A stretch of DNA of 64,000 nt from Paenibacillus planticolens. GTDB taxonomy: Bacteria > Bacillota > Bacilli > Paenibacillales > NBRC-103111. Made by a program: the position numbers and the translations under genes. Each line of letters starts with the position of its first letter. The first letter of the stretch is position 1. The stretch lies in assembly GCF_013141725.1 (NCBI RefSeq), contig NZ_WHNZ01000039.1, forward strand, positions 248,001 through 312,000, given 5' to 3'. Below are positions 1 to 8,912 of this stretch, piece after piece. The notes under the pieces were generated by a model. The model was given only the letters and a program-made list of their open reading frames with translations. It was not told the DNA's origin and did no database searches.

Positions 1-2
1 CC

Positions 3-620
3 ATCTCTTCTACGGATGATGTGTATGAAACCATCTATGATTTTGGCGGCTTTCCGAAGGAGCTTTTCCAAATCAAGTATGAGGCAAGAGGAAATAAGGC
101 GCTGGCCGCTAAGCTCGCCGAACGGTTCCAGACCAAAGGCATCCAGGTGAACTTGGATTCCCAGCGCGGACTTGATCACGGCTCCTGGGTGCCGCTGCTG
201 CGTATGTTCCCTACTCCCGTGTGCCCGGTGATTCAAGTATCCGTGAATCCTTACCTGCCTCCCGCGGAGCAGTATCGCATTGGAGAAGCGCTGCGCGGCC
301 TCGATCAGGAAGATATCCTGATTATCGGCAGCGGCGCAACCGTGCATAACCTGCGCGCGCTGAATTGGAGTGCAACGGAGCCTGACGCTTGGGCCGTTGC
401 TTTCGACGATTGGCTCGTACAGAACATGCAAGCGCAGAAACTGGAGGCTTTGTTCAACTACGCGGCTGAAGCCCCGAATGCGCGCATGGCTGTGCCGCGA
501 CCGGAGCATTTCATTCCGCTCTATATCGCAATGGGCAGCGGCGACCCGGCACGTACGCCTCAAATCATTCACCGCAGCTATGAAGTCGGTTCGCTGAGCT
601 ATCTGTCCGTATCCTTTTAA
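3..620 (+). CDS. DODA-type extradiol ring-opening dioxygenase, 5' truncated by the window edge
   Basis: This is the C-terminal 205 residues of a class III extradiol dioxygenase of the 4,5-DOPA dioxygenase/YgiD type. Such enzymes are cytoplasmic and open catechol-like rings with a non-haem metal. The reading frame is open to the window edge (Ile-Ser-Ser-Thr-Asp-Asp precede the GTG at 21), so that GTG is internal and the true start lies outside. Family signatures visible are YDFGGFP, QRGLDHGSWVPL with the conserved His, GSGATVHNLRAL with a second conserved His, and IPLYIAMGSGDP near the end. The protein ends SLSYLSVSF, as members of the family do. It is followed by a hairpin at 638-664. The natural substrate cannot be read from the sequence, and bacterial members often have no known physiological substrate. 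Confidence 0.9.
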   Translation: MSSTDDVYETIYDFGGFPKELFQIKYEARGNKALAAKLAERFQTKGIQVNLDSQRGLDHGSWVPLLRMFPTPVCPVIQVSVNPYLPPAEQYRIGEALRGLDQEDILIIGSGATVHNLRALNWSATEPDAWAVAFDDWLVQNMQAQKLEALFNYAAEAPNARMAVPRPEHFIPLYIAMGSGDPARTPQIIHRSYEVGSLSYLSVSF

Positions 621-630
621 CATGCATATA

Positions 631-664
631 AAAAAAGAGACCCACAGCAACGGGCTGCGGGTCT
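631..664 (-). terminator. Intrinsic terminator, usable from both sides
   Basis: Arms AGACCCACAGC and GCTGCGGGTCT pair with one A-C mismatch around a 5-base loop. The A run at 631-636 gives a U tract on the minus strand, so it fits best as the terminator of the minus-strand AraC gene, but it also lies right after the dioxygenase stop codon. Confidence 0.75.
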
Positions 665-779
665 TAAGTATATATATATTAAAAGGGGGTCGAATTTCAT
701 TATAGGTCCCGAACCTTAAGCCCAGATGAAAACAAGATTGCAGTTCGATTACAAATGATGGTTATTTGTTTACAAGCTG

Positions 780-1685
780 TTATTTTTCTTTGACCGGAAT
801 ATAGATATCCATTTGAATCTCATGATGCTTGAAAGAGTGGCTGCGGTCGTCATACAGTTCAAACTCCACGCCGCCTGCGTGCTCAAGGCCCGAATGAGGG
901 AACCATTCTTCAAAAATAGACTTCCACGTGCTCTGAATGGATGCCACAAATTGATCTTGCGTAACCTTAGGCGTCGTAAATACGGCATACCTGGCCTCCG
1001 GGAATTCACGGCACACCAGATCCGCAGGCACACCCTCGAAGCTCGTAGCTTCCATCCCGATCAAATAAGTTAAATCCCCGGTTTCCATATTGAAATCCGT
1101 GCAAAGCCCGAGCTCAACCGGTGAATCCGTGTGAACGCGGTTGCCAATACGGCTGCCTTTATTCTCTTGCAAATACGAGGTCCAAAAAGCGGGAATATCG
1201 CGGTGATTTTGCCCCTCCTTGCAGGACGTCTTCAGTTCGTACCCGATTAGCTTGAAAGCCGGCTTCGTTTTCAATTGATATTCCATGCGTATGCCTCCTA
1301 AATAGGGATTGAATTTCCTTTGCAGCACATTCGCTTTGGCATATAAAGGCGTCATTATGCCCTGTTTCCGGTACGCAAGGGGCGTACGCTCGAACACCTT
1401 TTTGAATGCCCGGGTGAAATTCTCGTGGGACTGGAATCCATGGTTCAGGGCGATATCGATCAGCTTTTGATCCGTATGGGCGATTTGGTAGGCTGCTCTG
1501 GCCAGCCTTCTTTTCCGCACGTAGTCCATCACAGCTTCTCCCACCATGCTTTGAAAGACTCTATGAAAATGGAATTCCGAGAAACAAGCTACACGCGAGA
1601 GGCCCTCCACGGACAAAGGCTCCGCAAGGTGTTCCTCAATATAGTCCAATGTCGCCTGAATCTGCGCCTCGTAATCTGTGCCCAT
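780..1685 (-). CDS. AraC-family transcriptional regulator with C-terminal GyrI-like effector domain
   Basis: This 301-residue protein has the Rob/BltR-like layout. Two AraC-type helix-turn-helix motifs occupy roughly residues 5-105 (LSVEGLSRVACFSEFHFHRVFQ, then LIDIALNHGFQSHENFTRAFKK). A GyrI-like/AraC-E-bind domain follows (about 135-300), which in relatives binds hydrophobic drugs or peptides. I chose the ATG at 1685 because GGAGGGG lies 7 bases before it; the frame extends nine codons upstream without a ribosome binding site. The gene is monocistronic and ends before the hairpin at 631-664. It probably activates a drug-response or efflux gene, but no target is visible nearby. Confidence 0.88.
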   Translation of the reverse strand: MGTDYEAQIQATLDYIEEHLAEPLSVEGLSRVACFSEFHFHRVFQSMVGEAVMDYVRKRRLARAAYQIAHTDQKLIDIALNHGFQSHENFTRAFKKVFERTPLAYRKQGIMTPLYAKANVLQRKFNPYLGGIRMEYQLKTKPAFKLIGYELKTSCKEGQNHRDIPAFWTSYLQENKGSRIGNRVHTDSPVELGLCTDFNMETGDLTYLIGMEATSFEGVPADLVCREFPEARYAVFTTPKVTQDQFVASIQSTWKSIFEEWFPHSGLEHAGGVEFELYDDRSHSFKHHEIQMDIYIPVKEK

Positions 1686-1793
1686 CGTTTCGCCCCTCCA
1701 GCTGCTAACCACAGTGTACGTGATTTAACCTATCTATTCTTGACGTTTCTTGCTAAAAAGAGACTCCGCCCGGACACAGGTCATTCGAAGCGA

Positions 1794-2504
1794 TCACTTC
1801 CAACTGCCTCTCGAAGCAATTGAATGGGTCGTGTACTGTTGATTGCCCTTGATTTCCAGGCAGTTAATTTGGAAGCCGTACGCGCACCCGCCGTCAATGC
1901 CGATTTTATCGCGATCAAACCACACATCCGCTTTCCCATGAATATCTTTGGCTGGGGTGTGGCCGAAAACAACCGTTTTTTTCACAACCGTCCGCTGCTG
2001 GACAAAAGGTGCCCGAATCCACAAAAAGTCCCGTTCCGGCTGCGTTTTCCAGTCCGTATACGCGGGATTCAGTCCGGCATGCACATAGATGTGTCCCTCG
2101 TCCTCATGATAAAGCGGAAGACTGTTTAGAAAGGCTATGTGATCGCCGCATGTTCCCAAAATCCGCTCTTTGGATTTCTTTAAATCGAGATCGTCGCTTC
2201 CGCAGAAGCTTTTAAATGTTTGGATCCCGCCATGTTCGAAAAATTTCATTTCCGTCAGCGGATCTATGTCGCCAAGCACGTCTACGAACCGCTGGTCATG
2301 ATTGCCTTTGAGCGCAACCGCTCCCTTTTCCCGAACTAAGCTCATAACGTACTCCACCGCTCCCCGACTGTCCGGACCGCGGTCTACATAATCTCCCAGC
2401 AGGACAAGTTGGTCTTCCTCAGCATTGAAATTGACTTTTACAAGTAATTGCTTGAATTCCTCCACACAACCATGTATATCGCTTACGACTAACGTTCGTT
2501 TCAT
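1794..2504 (-). CDS. Metallophosphoesterase, serine/threonine phosphatase or Ap4A hydrolase type
   Basis: This 236-residue cytoplasmic protein carries the full calcineurin-like metal-binding set: SDIHGC near residue 8, GDYVDRG around 37, GNHD around 68, and later HAGL and GHTP histidines. This matches the short PPP-type phosphatases of Bacillota such as PrpE and relatives that hydrolyse phosphoproteins or Ap4A. The ATG at 2504 is preceded by a G-rich stretch (CAGGGGGTGCAGTAG). The gene stands alone. Sequence alone does not separate protein phosphatase from dinucleotide hydrolase activity. Confidence 0.88.
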   Translation of the reverse strand: MKRTLVVSDIHGCVEEFKQLLVKVNFNAEEDQLVLLGDYVDRGPDSRGAVEYVMSLVREKGAVALKGNHDQRFVDVLGDIDPLTEMKFFEHGGIQTFKSFCGSDDLDLKKSKERILGTCGDHIAFLNSLPLYHEDEGHIYVHAGLNPAYTDWKTQPERDFLWIRAPFVQQRTVVKKTVVFGHTPAKDIHGKADVWFDRDKIGIDGGCAYGFQINCLEIKGNQQYTTHSIASRGSWK

Positions 2505-2988
2505 CTACTGCACCCCCTGATGTCATGCTTCATACCCTAAGAATCTATCTACCTTATTCTATTTTATCATAGGGATCCCCTGTCTTGAACGAAGCATTTC
2601 TCAGCAGTCATTGCAAGTGGAAAATCTAATGGCAGGCAAACGCTTACTTCTACATGCTGCTCTTTCCGCTATAAGCATAGAGGGAACTACAGGCCGTTAT
2701 TTCCACCGAAAAGCGGCTTCCGAGCGGCAAAGGGAATCTAGGATCTGCTATTTCACGATTTAGAGCAGATAGTTAGACACTTGGAGTGAAATAAGACCCT
2801 GTAGTTCCCCTCGGGCGTCAGAAGTTCCACTTTTCGCCGAAATAAGGGAACGGAGTTCTCTTTCAAGCAATCACATTGAAACACAAAGGACGCCCTTGCG
2901 GGCGCCCTAAACTCTAATTGATAAATTGTAATTTCTGCAGCCAGGTCTTGTTTCTATCGGTTCGTCTGTTTCTCTCAGCTGTATGCTG
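2505..2988. repeat. Intergenic region with a GGGAACTACAGG-type inverted repeat
   Basis: No gene is supported here. GGGAACTACAGG at 2682-2693, followed by a TATTTC-like stretch, faces GAAATAAGACCCTGTAGTTC at 2788-2807, with about 95 bases between. A degenerate further arm (CGCCGAAATAAGGGAACGG) lies at 2836-2854. The same arms recur at 20.3 kb and 33.7 kb. A hairpin at 2888-2907 (GGGCGCCC, loop GCAA, GGGCGTCC on the minus strand, then TTTGTGTTT) is a plausible terminator for the GH28 operon. Confidence 0.75.
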
Positions 2989-4506
2989 CTATTTATGAGA
3001 GCTTACGGTCTCATTCTCGATCTGTAAATACCGGCTTTGCGCCGACTGCCGCCCGCTAACGAACAAGTCCGCTGCACGAATCGCTGCAATAACCGGCGTT
3101 TCCGGATGCGGCTGCTTCATCTTCAGGTCGTTCACTTCGATATCCCTGACATCTTCCAGACGAAGGGCGGGACCTTGCCGCGTTTCGATTCGAACATGAT
3201 GCAGCTCCATGCCCTCCACGTGCTTGCACAGCATGCCGTCTCCCGCCATGATGAGCTTCTCGCGCACCATGTCCGGCTCATCCCCCTGCTCGCCGGGATC
3301 TGTCGTCATCTCGATGTGTACGTGGCTTAACTGCACATCTCGGATCGGCATTTCCGGCAAGCCGTAGATGAAGCCCGCCGATGCTCGGCAGCGTTTGGCC
3401 GTCACTTGATGGATGCGCACATGCTCAATAACAGGCGTACTTTCCGTGACGGCAACCGCATCAGGACTGGAGATCAGCGGATTGCTTTCATCCACGCCAT
3501 GCCGGTAGAACGAGTTGATCGTTAAAGGACAGAACACGTCTTCCATATAAATGTTGCTGACCAAAATATTTTTAATGTAACCGCCCCGGGCGCGGTTCGT
3601 CTTCATGCGGATGCCGCGATCCGTGCCAAGGAAAATGCAGCCCGTGATGACGACATTGCGAATGCCGCCGGCCATTTCGCTGCCGAGCACAACGCCGCCG
3701 TGCCCTCTGAGCATGGTGCAGTTCGTGATCACGATGTTCTCCGACGGCTTGCCTACTCGTCGCCCGTCTTCGTCAATGCCCGATTTGATGCACAGACAAT
3801 CGTCGCCAACATCGAAGAAGCTGTCGGAGATGCGCACGTTCATGCAGGAGTCAATATCCAAACCGTCGCCGTTAGGCGTATCGCTTGGGTTTTTGATTTT
3901 AACGCCATGGACATGTACGTCCTTACAATACACTAGATGCGTATTCCAGAAAGGCGAGTTCTGCATCGTCACACCTTCCAGGCTCACCTGCTCGCAGTCG
4001 ATCAACTGCAGCAGGGGCGGCCGCAAGAACTGCGATTCCCACTCTACAATGTTGCTCTTCACAGTTTCCCTCAAAACAGCATTTTTGGCCGAAATTTCCC
4101 GCGTAAGCGCATTTTCCACCGTTTCACCTTTACGCAATTGACGATTCACTTGCCACCAAGCTTGGCCTTGGCCGTCGATGATGCCTTGGCCTTTAATGGC
4201 AACCTGCTTCAGCCCTCTGCCGTAAATTAACGGCGAAATGCCGTAGCACTCATACCCCGACCATCGGGTCGGAACAACCGGATACTTCTCAAAATCCGTA
4301 TGGAACACAAGGAGGGCGCCTGCCTCCAGCTCCAGTGTCATATAGCTGCGAAGCTCGATTCTTCCCGTTACGTAAGTCCCGGCAGGGATCACTACGGTTC
4401 CGCCGCCGCTTGCTCCGCACGCCTCAATCGCAGCAGCAATCGCCACGCTATTATCTGTCGCGCCATCGCCGACAGCTCCAAATGCCGTTATGTTGTAAAT
4501 AGCCAT
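2989..4506 (-). CDS. Glycoside hydrolase family 28 (polygalacturonase-like)
   Basis: This 505-residue right-handed beta-helix enzyme has all four GH28 signature blocks: NGDGLDID (about 212-219), GDDCLCIKSG (234-243), GHGG (268-271) and RGIRMK (298-303). The three catalytic aspartates are therefore present. GH28 enzymes hydrolyse galacturonic acid linkages in pectin, including oligogalacturonides and rhamnogalacturonan. There is no signal peptide, which suggests intracellular action on imported oligosaccharides. It is the last gene of the minus-strand operon, 10 bases after the GH105 gene, with AAGGAG 5 bases before its ATG. The precise substrate (homogalacturonan or rhamnogalacturonan) is not decided. 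Confidence 0.93.
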   Translation of the reverse strand: MAIYNITAFGAVGDGATDNSVAIAAAIEACGASGGGTVVIPAGTYVTGRIELRSYMTLELEAGALLVFHTDFEKYPVVPTRWSGYECYGISPLIYGRGLKQVAIKGQGIIDGQGQAWWQVNRQLRKGETVENALTREISAKNAVLRETVKSNIVEWESQFLRPPLLQLIDCEQVSLEGVTMQNSPFWNTHLVYCKDVHVHGVKIKNPSDTPNGDGLDIDSCMNVRISDSFFDVGDDCLCIKSGIDEDGRRVGKPSENIVITNCTMLRGHGGVVLGSEMAGGIRNVVITGCIFLGTDRGIRMKTNRARGGYIKNILVSNIYMEDVFCPLTINSFYRHGVDESNPLISSPDAVAVTESTPVIEHVRIHQVTAKRCRASAGFIYGLPEMPIRDVQLSHVHIEMTTDPGEQGDEPDMVREKLIMAGDGMLCKHVEGMELHHVRIETRQGPALRLEDVRDIEVNDLKMKQPHPETPVIAAIRAADLFVSGRQSAQSRYLQIENETVSSHK

Positions 4507-4516
4507 AGGATGCTCC

Positions 4517-5620
4517 TTATACCGTCTGTTTCACGAGAGACTCTACTTCCACACAGGCCATAACAAAAGCCCCAACGCCATGCAGGTCATTCTCACTAGT
4601 TGGACGGGTCACATAGTTCTCGTAGTCGCCGGCTGACGTTCCAATGCAGATTAGCGGCAAAATTACCCGCTCTTGCTCGTCAAATTCCAACGTGCGGATT
4701 AAGCCTTCGTAGCCTTTCACAGCTGCTTCCGCACACTCTCCGCCGACAACGCCGTGCTTAATCGCTTTGGCAATCGTGTACACAAACAGACTCGTGCAGG
4801 AGGTTTCCAGCCAGTTATCCGGCTGATCGCCTTTGTCAACGACTTGATACCACAGTCCGCTCTCCGCATCCTGATAACGGATCAAGGCATGAACGAACTC
4901 GCGCAAGGAATCAACCAAAGCTTCGCGACCCGGCTCGTCGGCAGGCAGCTCATCCAGGAACTGAGCGACAGCCAAGCCGTACCACCCCAGTGAACGGCCC
5001 CAGAACTCCGGCGAGCAGCCGGTTTCGGCATTCGCCCACGGCATTTTGCGGCTCTCATCCCAAGCATGGTACAGCAGCCCTGTCGCATCGTCTTTCATGT
5101 ATTTGCGCATCAATTCTTCCTGATGCAGCACATTATCGCGTAAAGCAAGGTCGCCGTACGCATTTGCATATTTCAGCGAAAAGACGCCGGCCATATACAA
5201 ACCGTCGAGCCACATGTTGTAGGCATATTTGTCTTTATGCCAGTATCCGCCCTCAGACGTCAGGTTCAGCGTGTTCAGCAGATTTCTCAGCTTGTCGGCA
5301 GCGATCCGGTATTTGCTGCGCCCGGTTTTGGCCTCCAAACGGAACAGCAAGAGGCCGGCTTGCACCGCATCCAGCTCATCGCGAGCGAAGAACAGATTGC
5401 CGTTCTCGTCGATCAAGCCGTCAACATAAGCCTGAATGTAGGCGTCATAGCGATCGTCCTTTTCGGCTTCCCAAAGCATCTCCATCCCGCATAAAAATAC
5501 ACCTTGATGATAATGCCAACGCCCGGCAGGCGGCAGCTCCATCGGTGTGTACGTGCTCATAATGGAATCGCAGGCAGCTCGCGCCCATTCCATTGGTGAT
5601 TTTGCATAAACATCAGTCAT
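4517..5620 (-). CDS. GH105 unsaturated rhamnogalacturonyl/glucuronyl hydrolase (YteR/YesR-like)
   Basis: This 367-residue alpha/alpha-barrel enzyme resembles Bacillus YteR and YesR, which remove the 4,5-unsaturated uronic acid from the ends of lyase-generated oligosaccharides. Recognisable family features are PPAGRWHYHQGVFLCGM near the N-terminus, MWLDGLYMAGVF, and SPEFWGRSLGWYGLA with conserved Trp and Arg. The C-terminal NDLHGVGAFVMA is also typical. There is no signal peptide, so it is cytoplasmic. It lies between the MFS and GH28 genes in the same operon, and the pairing of GH105 with GH28 is characteristic of rhamnogalacturonan breakdown. GAGAGGG precedes the ATG. Confidence 0.93.
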   Translation of the reverse strand: MTDVYAKSPMEWARAACDSIMSTYTPMELPPAGRWHYHQGVFLCGMEMLWEAEKDDRYDAYIQAYVDGLIDENGNLFFARDELDAVQAGLLLFRLEAKTGRSKYRIAADKLRNLLNTLNLTSEGGYWHKDKYAYNMWLDGLYMAGVFSLKYANAYGDLALRDNVLHQEELMRKYMKDDATGLLYHAWDESRKMPWANAETGCSPEFWGRSLGWYGLAVAQFLDELPADEPGREALVDSLREFVHALIRYQDAESGLWYQVVDKGDQPDNWLETSCTSLFVYTIAKAIKHGVVGGECAEAAVKGYEGLIRTLEFDEQERVILPLICIGTSAGDYENYVTRPTSENDLHGVGAFVMACVEVESLVKQTV

Positions 5621-5643
5621 AGTAAGTTTCCCTCTCTCTATTC

Positions 5644-6837
5644 CTATATGGATTTGTGAATTAATGGACGAATGCTAACTTGCATCAGCATGACGAAGAC
5701 GAGGATCCAAGGCAGCCAGACATGATCGGCTCCGCTGGCCATCCCCATGAAAAGGAGCACTCCCGCCGCACGCCCCATATTGATGACACTCTCCCGAATG
5801 ACGATGGATTCGATCCGGAAGTTCTCTTTAAGCGGCAATTCCCCGATCAGCTGATAGTAATGTGCGGTGTAGGAGTTGGCCTGCAGCGGTTTAAACAAAG
5901 ATGACACGCACATGAATACAATCACGGTCCACAAGGAGATGTCCCATAGCAAGAAGAACGAGGAAACCACGAATCCCCAGGCGGAGATGGACAAATAGGA
6001 ACGGGTCGAGGACTCGCTTCCCGTCTTCGACAGCACATAGCTTGAAAGAATCGATAAGCTTAAAAAAAATGCGTTTAAATACCCCACCCAAGATTCTTGA
6101 GGCAGCACTTGAAAAAGTAAAATGGCCGGCACGTACATCATGATGCCTTGAGGCAGTCCGATAATAAACCAGCCTAGCAGCGATTTAGTAAAATCAGGGC
6201 GTTTCTTCAGCATCAACCCTGTGTATTTGAGATAATAAGCCGTATGATGGGTTGGCTTTTTCTTAATATGCAAGCTGAGCAATGACGCCAGAACAAACAT
6301 AAAGGAGGAAAGTCCGAAGACGATCATATACCCGTTCAATGCTGAAAAACTTGCAATGATCAAGCCCGCCAACGCTGGACCCGACAAGTTCGCCACATGC
6401 GTAACCATCGCATTCCAGCCTAAATAGTTGTGACGGTTCTGATTATCCGTAACATCGGAAATCATGGTGAAATTGCCCAGCCAGTAGAAAGCGGTAGAAA
6501 CCCCTTTTAACACGGCGAACCAGATATAGTAATCCACCATGCGTTCCTGAGCGATAAGAATGAGAACGTATAATAAGGCAGTTAAATAAATGCCTGCTCT
6601 GTACGCATATAAGCGGTCTCTGATTTTGGCGATTTTGCCAATGTATATCGTAGCTATCGGCGCAGATAGGAGCATAATCAGCTGGAAGGCTCCGTTGATC
6701 CAAAGATCGTTGGTCAGCTTCCACAAATAAAGAGAGATGAAGACGCCGGCCAGCGCATTGCCGAACTGATAGATGCCATGATTGAGCAGAGTGCTTTTGG
6801 CCTGCAGGGATAATTGCTTTTCGCTTTGTACCGCCAT
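5644..6837 (-). CDS. MFS transporter in the pectin-type operon
   Basis: This 397-residue protein has about 12 hydrophobic segments and an MFS layout in two halves, with the first helices around NALAGVFISLYLWKL and an intracellular loop (GKIAKIRDRLYAYRAG) like the MFS 2-3 loop. It begins 9 bases after the alpha/alpha-toroid gene, with only a weak GGCGGA upstream, so translation may be coupled. Its position between the hydrolases and the ABC permeases suggests it carries a breakdown product or a related sugar. The direction and substrate are unknown. Confidence 0.8.
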   Translation of the reverse strand: MAVQSEKQLSLQAKSTLLNHGIYQFGNALAGVFISLYLWKLTNDLWINGAFQLIMLLSAPIATIYIGKIAKIRDRLYAYRAGIYLTALLYVLILIAQERMVDYYIWFAVLKGVSTAFYWLGNFTMISDVTDNQNRHNYLGWNAMVTHVANLSGPALAGLIIASFSALNGYMIVFGLSSFMFVLASLLSLHIKKKPTHHTAYYLKYTGLMLKKRPDFTKSLLGWFIIGLPQGIMMYVPAILLFQVLPQESWVGYLNAFFLSLSILSSYVLSKTGSESSTRSYLSISAWGFVVSSFFLLWDISLWTVIVFMCVSSLFKPLQANSYTAHYYQLIGELPLKENFRIESIVIRESVINMGRAAGVLLFMGMASGADHVWLPWILVFVMLMQVSIRPLIHKSI

Positions 6838-6846
6838 TCCGCCGGC

Positions 6847-7968
6847 CTACAGCTTCAAGCTCATGAAGCCGTCAGCCGGTAGGCGAGGTGCTTCAAGGCC
6901 CGCAAGCCGGTAGCAGACGGAGCGGATCAGCAGCGCCTGCGTCCCCGCATTCATGTCGCCTTCCACCTTGCCGCCGCCAATGTGCACGGCCTTCGGCATG
7001 TCGGGATAATGCTCGCCCGGCTTGACCTGCGCCACATTCGGCGCTGTCGGCGAATGGGCAAGCTCACGGGAGAAGCCTCCGTCTGCGCGCAGCAGCTTCT
7101 TCATGTTCGCCAGCGTAATCCCGATGATTTCGCGCAGCTCTTCTATGGGTATGTCCAGCTTCATATATGAAAGCAAATGAATCGGATTGCGGATATAGCA
7201 CATATCCGCCGCTTCCTCCTGCCTTAGCGCCTTGAGGATGCTTTCGTAAATGCGATCCTCTCTCGGCAGCGGCACCTGGAAGCGGTCATAGAAAATGTGC
7301 AGCTTGAACGTCCCCGATATGCGCACATAGTAAGAGCCTTCGCCCCATAGGCCGGTCTGCGGGTCCTGCGTCTGCGCAAAGAATTCGAACGCAGTCCGCG
7401 CATAAGCCGCCCTGCGCTCCGTAGGCTCCACCTGCTGCACGTACACGCTAGAGGTGGACATCCTGTCGCAGCCTCGCCAGCTGTTCACGAGCGGCACCGA
7501 CTGCAGCCAGGCCAGATAGCTTTGCGGCGACTCCATGTAAGCCGGCGCTTGCTGCGCCTCGTAAGGCAGCGGATACAGCGGCTCCCCGCCGAGCTTCCTA
7601 AGCGCGCCCACGCTGTAGGAGATCGCCCGCGACACCATCACTTCATCCTCGCGCATAAACGGATTGGCATCATAGAAATAACCCGAGGAGGCATCCTGTT
7701 TGTTCTGAAAAAAGCGGATCAGCCCCCGCTTGATCTCTTCCGGCAGGGTGTTTAGTAAACCCAAGCGCTCAAGAATATTGAGCGCTTGGGCCGTCGATTC
7801 CATGTCAGGCCCATCGCCGGACAGCTTTTTTGAGGAATTTGCGTAATAGAATCCGCCGTTTTCCGCGTCGTACTGGCCTTTCAGCCAGTCATGAAAGCCG
7901 GTAAACAATGCATCCATTTCAGCAAGAAGCTGGCGGATACTCTCGATGTGCTGCGTATGCGTCTGCAT
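6847..7968 (-). CDS. Uncharacterised protein, probable alpha/alpha-toroid fold
   Basis: I do not recognise a named family for this 373-residue protein. It is soluble with no signal peptide. It contains repeated short blocks of the form Asp-x-x-(Ser/Asn)-Gly-Gly/Tyr-Phe followed by a helix: ENGGFYYANS, ASSGYFYDAN, QTGLWGEGS and ADGGFSREL. This pattern is seen in alpha/alpha-toroids of the prenyltransferase/terpene-cyclase and some polysaccharide-active families. It sits between the permease genes and the MFS gene with 17-base and 9-base gaps, so it is very likely co-transcribed. A role in processing the imported oligosaccharide is inferred from context only. Confidence 0.7.
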   Translation of the reverse strand: MQTHTQHIESIRQLLAEMDALFTGFHDWLKGQYDAENGGFYYANSSKKLSGDGPDMESTAQALNILERLGLLNTLPEEIKRGLIRFFQNKQDASSGYFYDANPFMREDEVMVSRAISYSVGALRKLGGEPLYPLPYEAQQAPAYMESPQSYLAWLQSVPLVNSWRGCDRMSTSSVYVQQVEPTERRAAYARTAFEFFAQTQDPQTGLWGEGSYYVRISGTFKLHIFYDRFQVPLPREDRIYESILKALRQEEAADMCYIRNPIHLLSYMKLDIPIEELREIIGITLANMKKLLRADGGFSRELAHSPTAPNVAQVKPGEHYPDMPKAVHIGGGKVEGDMNAGTQALLIRSVCYRLAGLEAPRLPADGFMSLKL

Positions 7969-7985
7969 GTTGGGATTCCTTTCTT

Positions 7986-8861
7986 TTACCCTTTGATGGA
8001 ACCGATCATAGCTCCTTTAGCAAAATGCTTTTGCAAGAACGGATACACCAGCAAGATCGGCACTGTCGCTACGACGATAACCGCCATTTTGATGGATTGC
8101 GCAGGAGGCGGAGTCACGCTGTCCAAGTCAATGCTGTGATCCATGCCGCTCGCAAGAACGACAATTTGTCTGAGGAGAACTTGAATCGGCCATTTGGCGC
8201 TCTCATTCAAGTAGAGAATCGCGCTCAAGTAAGTGTTCCAATACGTCACTGCATAAAAGAGGGAAATCGTGGCGATTGCCGGCAACGACAAAGGCAGAAC
8301 AATGCGGAACAAAATACCAAAGTCACTGCAGCCATCGATTTTCGCTGACTCTTCGAGTCCTTCCGGGATGTTTTGGAAAAAGTTTTTCAAAATAATCAAG
8401 TTAAACGCAGAGACGGCCGTCGGCAAAATCAATGCCATATAGGAGTCGATCATCCCTAATTCTTTGACAACCAAGAACGTTGGCACCAAGCCGCCGTGAA
8501 ACAGCATCGTGAAGACAACCAGAAACATGATTACTTTACGGCCATCCACGTCTCTGCGGGATAAGCCATACGCCATCAAGGCGGTGATGAACATTGAGAT
8601 TAGCGTTCCGAGCAGCGTCGTCCAAATGGAAACGCCCATCGCTTTAAAAATCGTATTCGTCGAAAAAATAAACCGGTACGCTTCAATGCTCCATTCCGTT
8701 GGAATAATAACGAACTTTTTCGCTGCCATCTCCGCGCTGGTTGTAAACGACCCTGCCACGACGTGCACAAAAGGGATCAACGTAATCAAACCAATAAGGG
8801 TTAAGAGCAAATAGTTAATGATGCTAAACATTCGCCCGGCTAATGATCTATCTTCTACCAT
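7986..8861 (-). CDS. Carbohydrate ABC transporter permease (YtcP/LplC-like)
   Basis: This 291-residue inner-membrane permease has about six hydrophobic segments and the EAA-type loop (EGLEESAKIDGCSDFGILFRIVLP) that contacts the ATPase. The C-terminal half matches the MalG/YtcP branch (YWNTYLSAILYLNES, then PFLQKHFAKGAMIGSIKG). It is the second permease of the importer and follows the LplB-like gene by 51 bases. No ATPase gene is present in the locus, which is usual for this transporter class because a shared MsmX-type ATPase elsewhere serves several importers. GGAGGATT precedes the ATG. Confidence 0.92.
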   Translation of the reverse strand: MVEDRSLAGRMFSIINYLLLTLIGLITLIPFVHVVAGSFTTSAEMAAKKFVIIPTEWSIEAYRFIFSTNTIFKAMGVSIWTTLLGTLISMFITALMAYGLSRRDVDGRKVIMFLVVFTMLFHGGLVPTFLVVKELGMIDSYMALILPTAVSAFNLIILKNFFQNIPEGLEESAKIDGCSDFGILFRIVLPLSLPAIATISLFYAVTYWNTYLSAILYLNESAKWPIQVLLRQIVVLASGMDHSIDLDSVTPPPAQSIKMAVIVVATVPILLVYPFLQKHFAKGAMIGSIKG

Positions 8862-8912
8862 GGTGAATCCTCCTAAAAGTTTTGCCCCAGCAAAACGAAC
8901 TTCGTAAACCTT

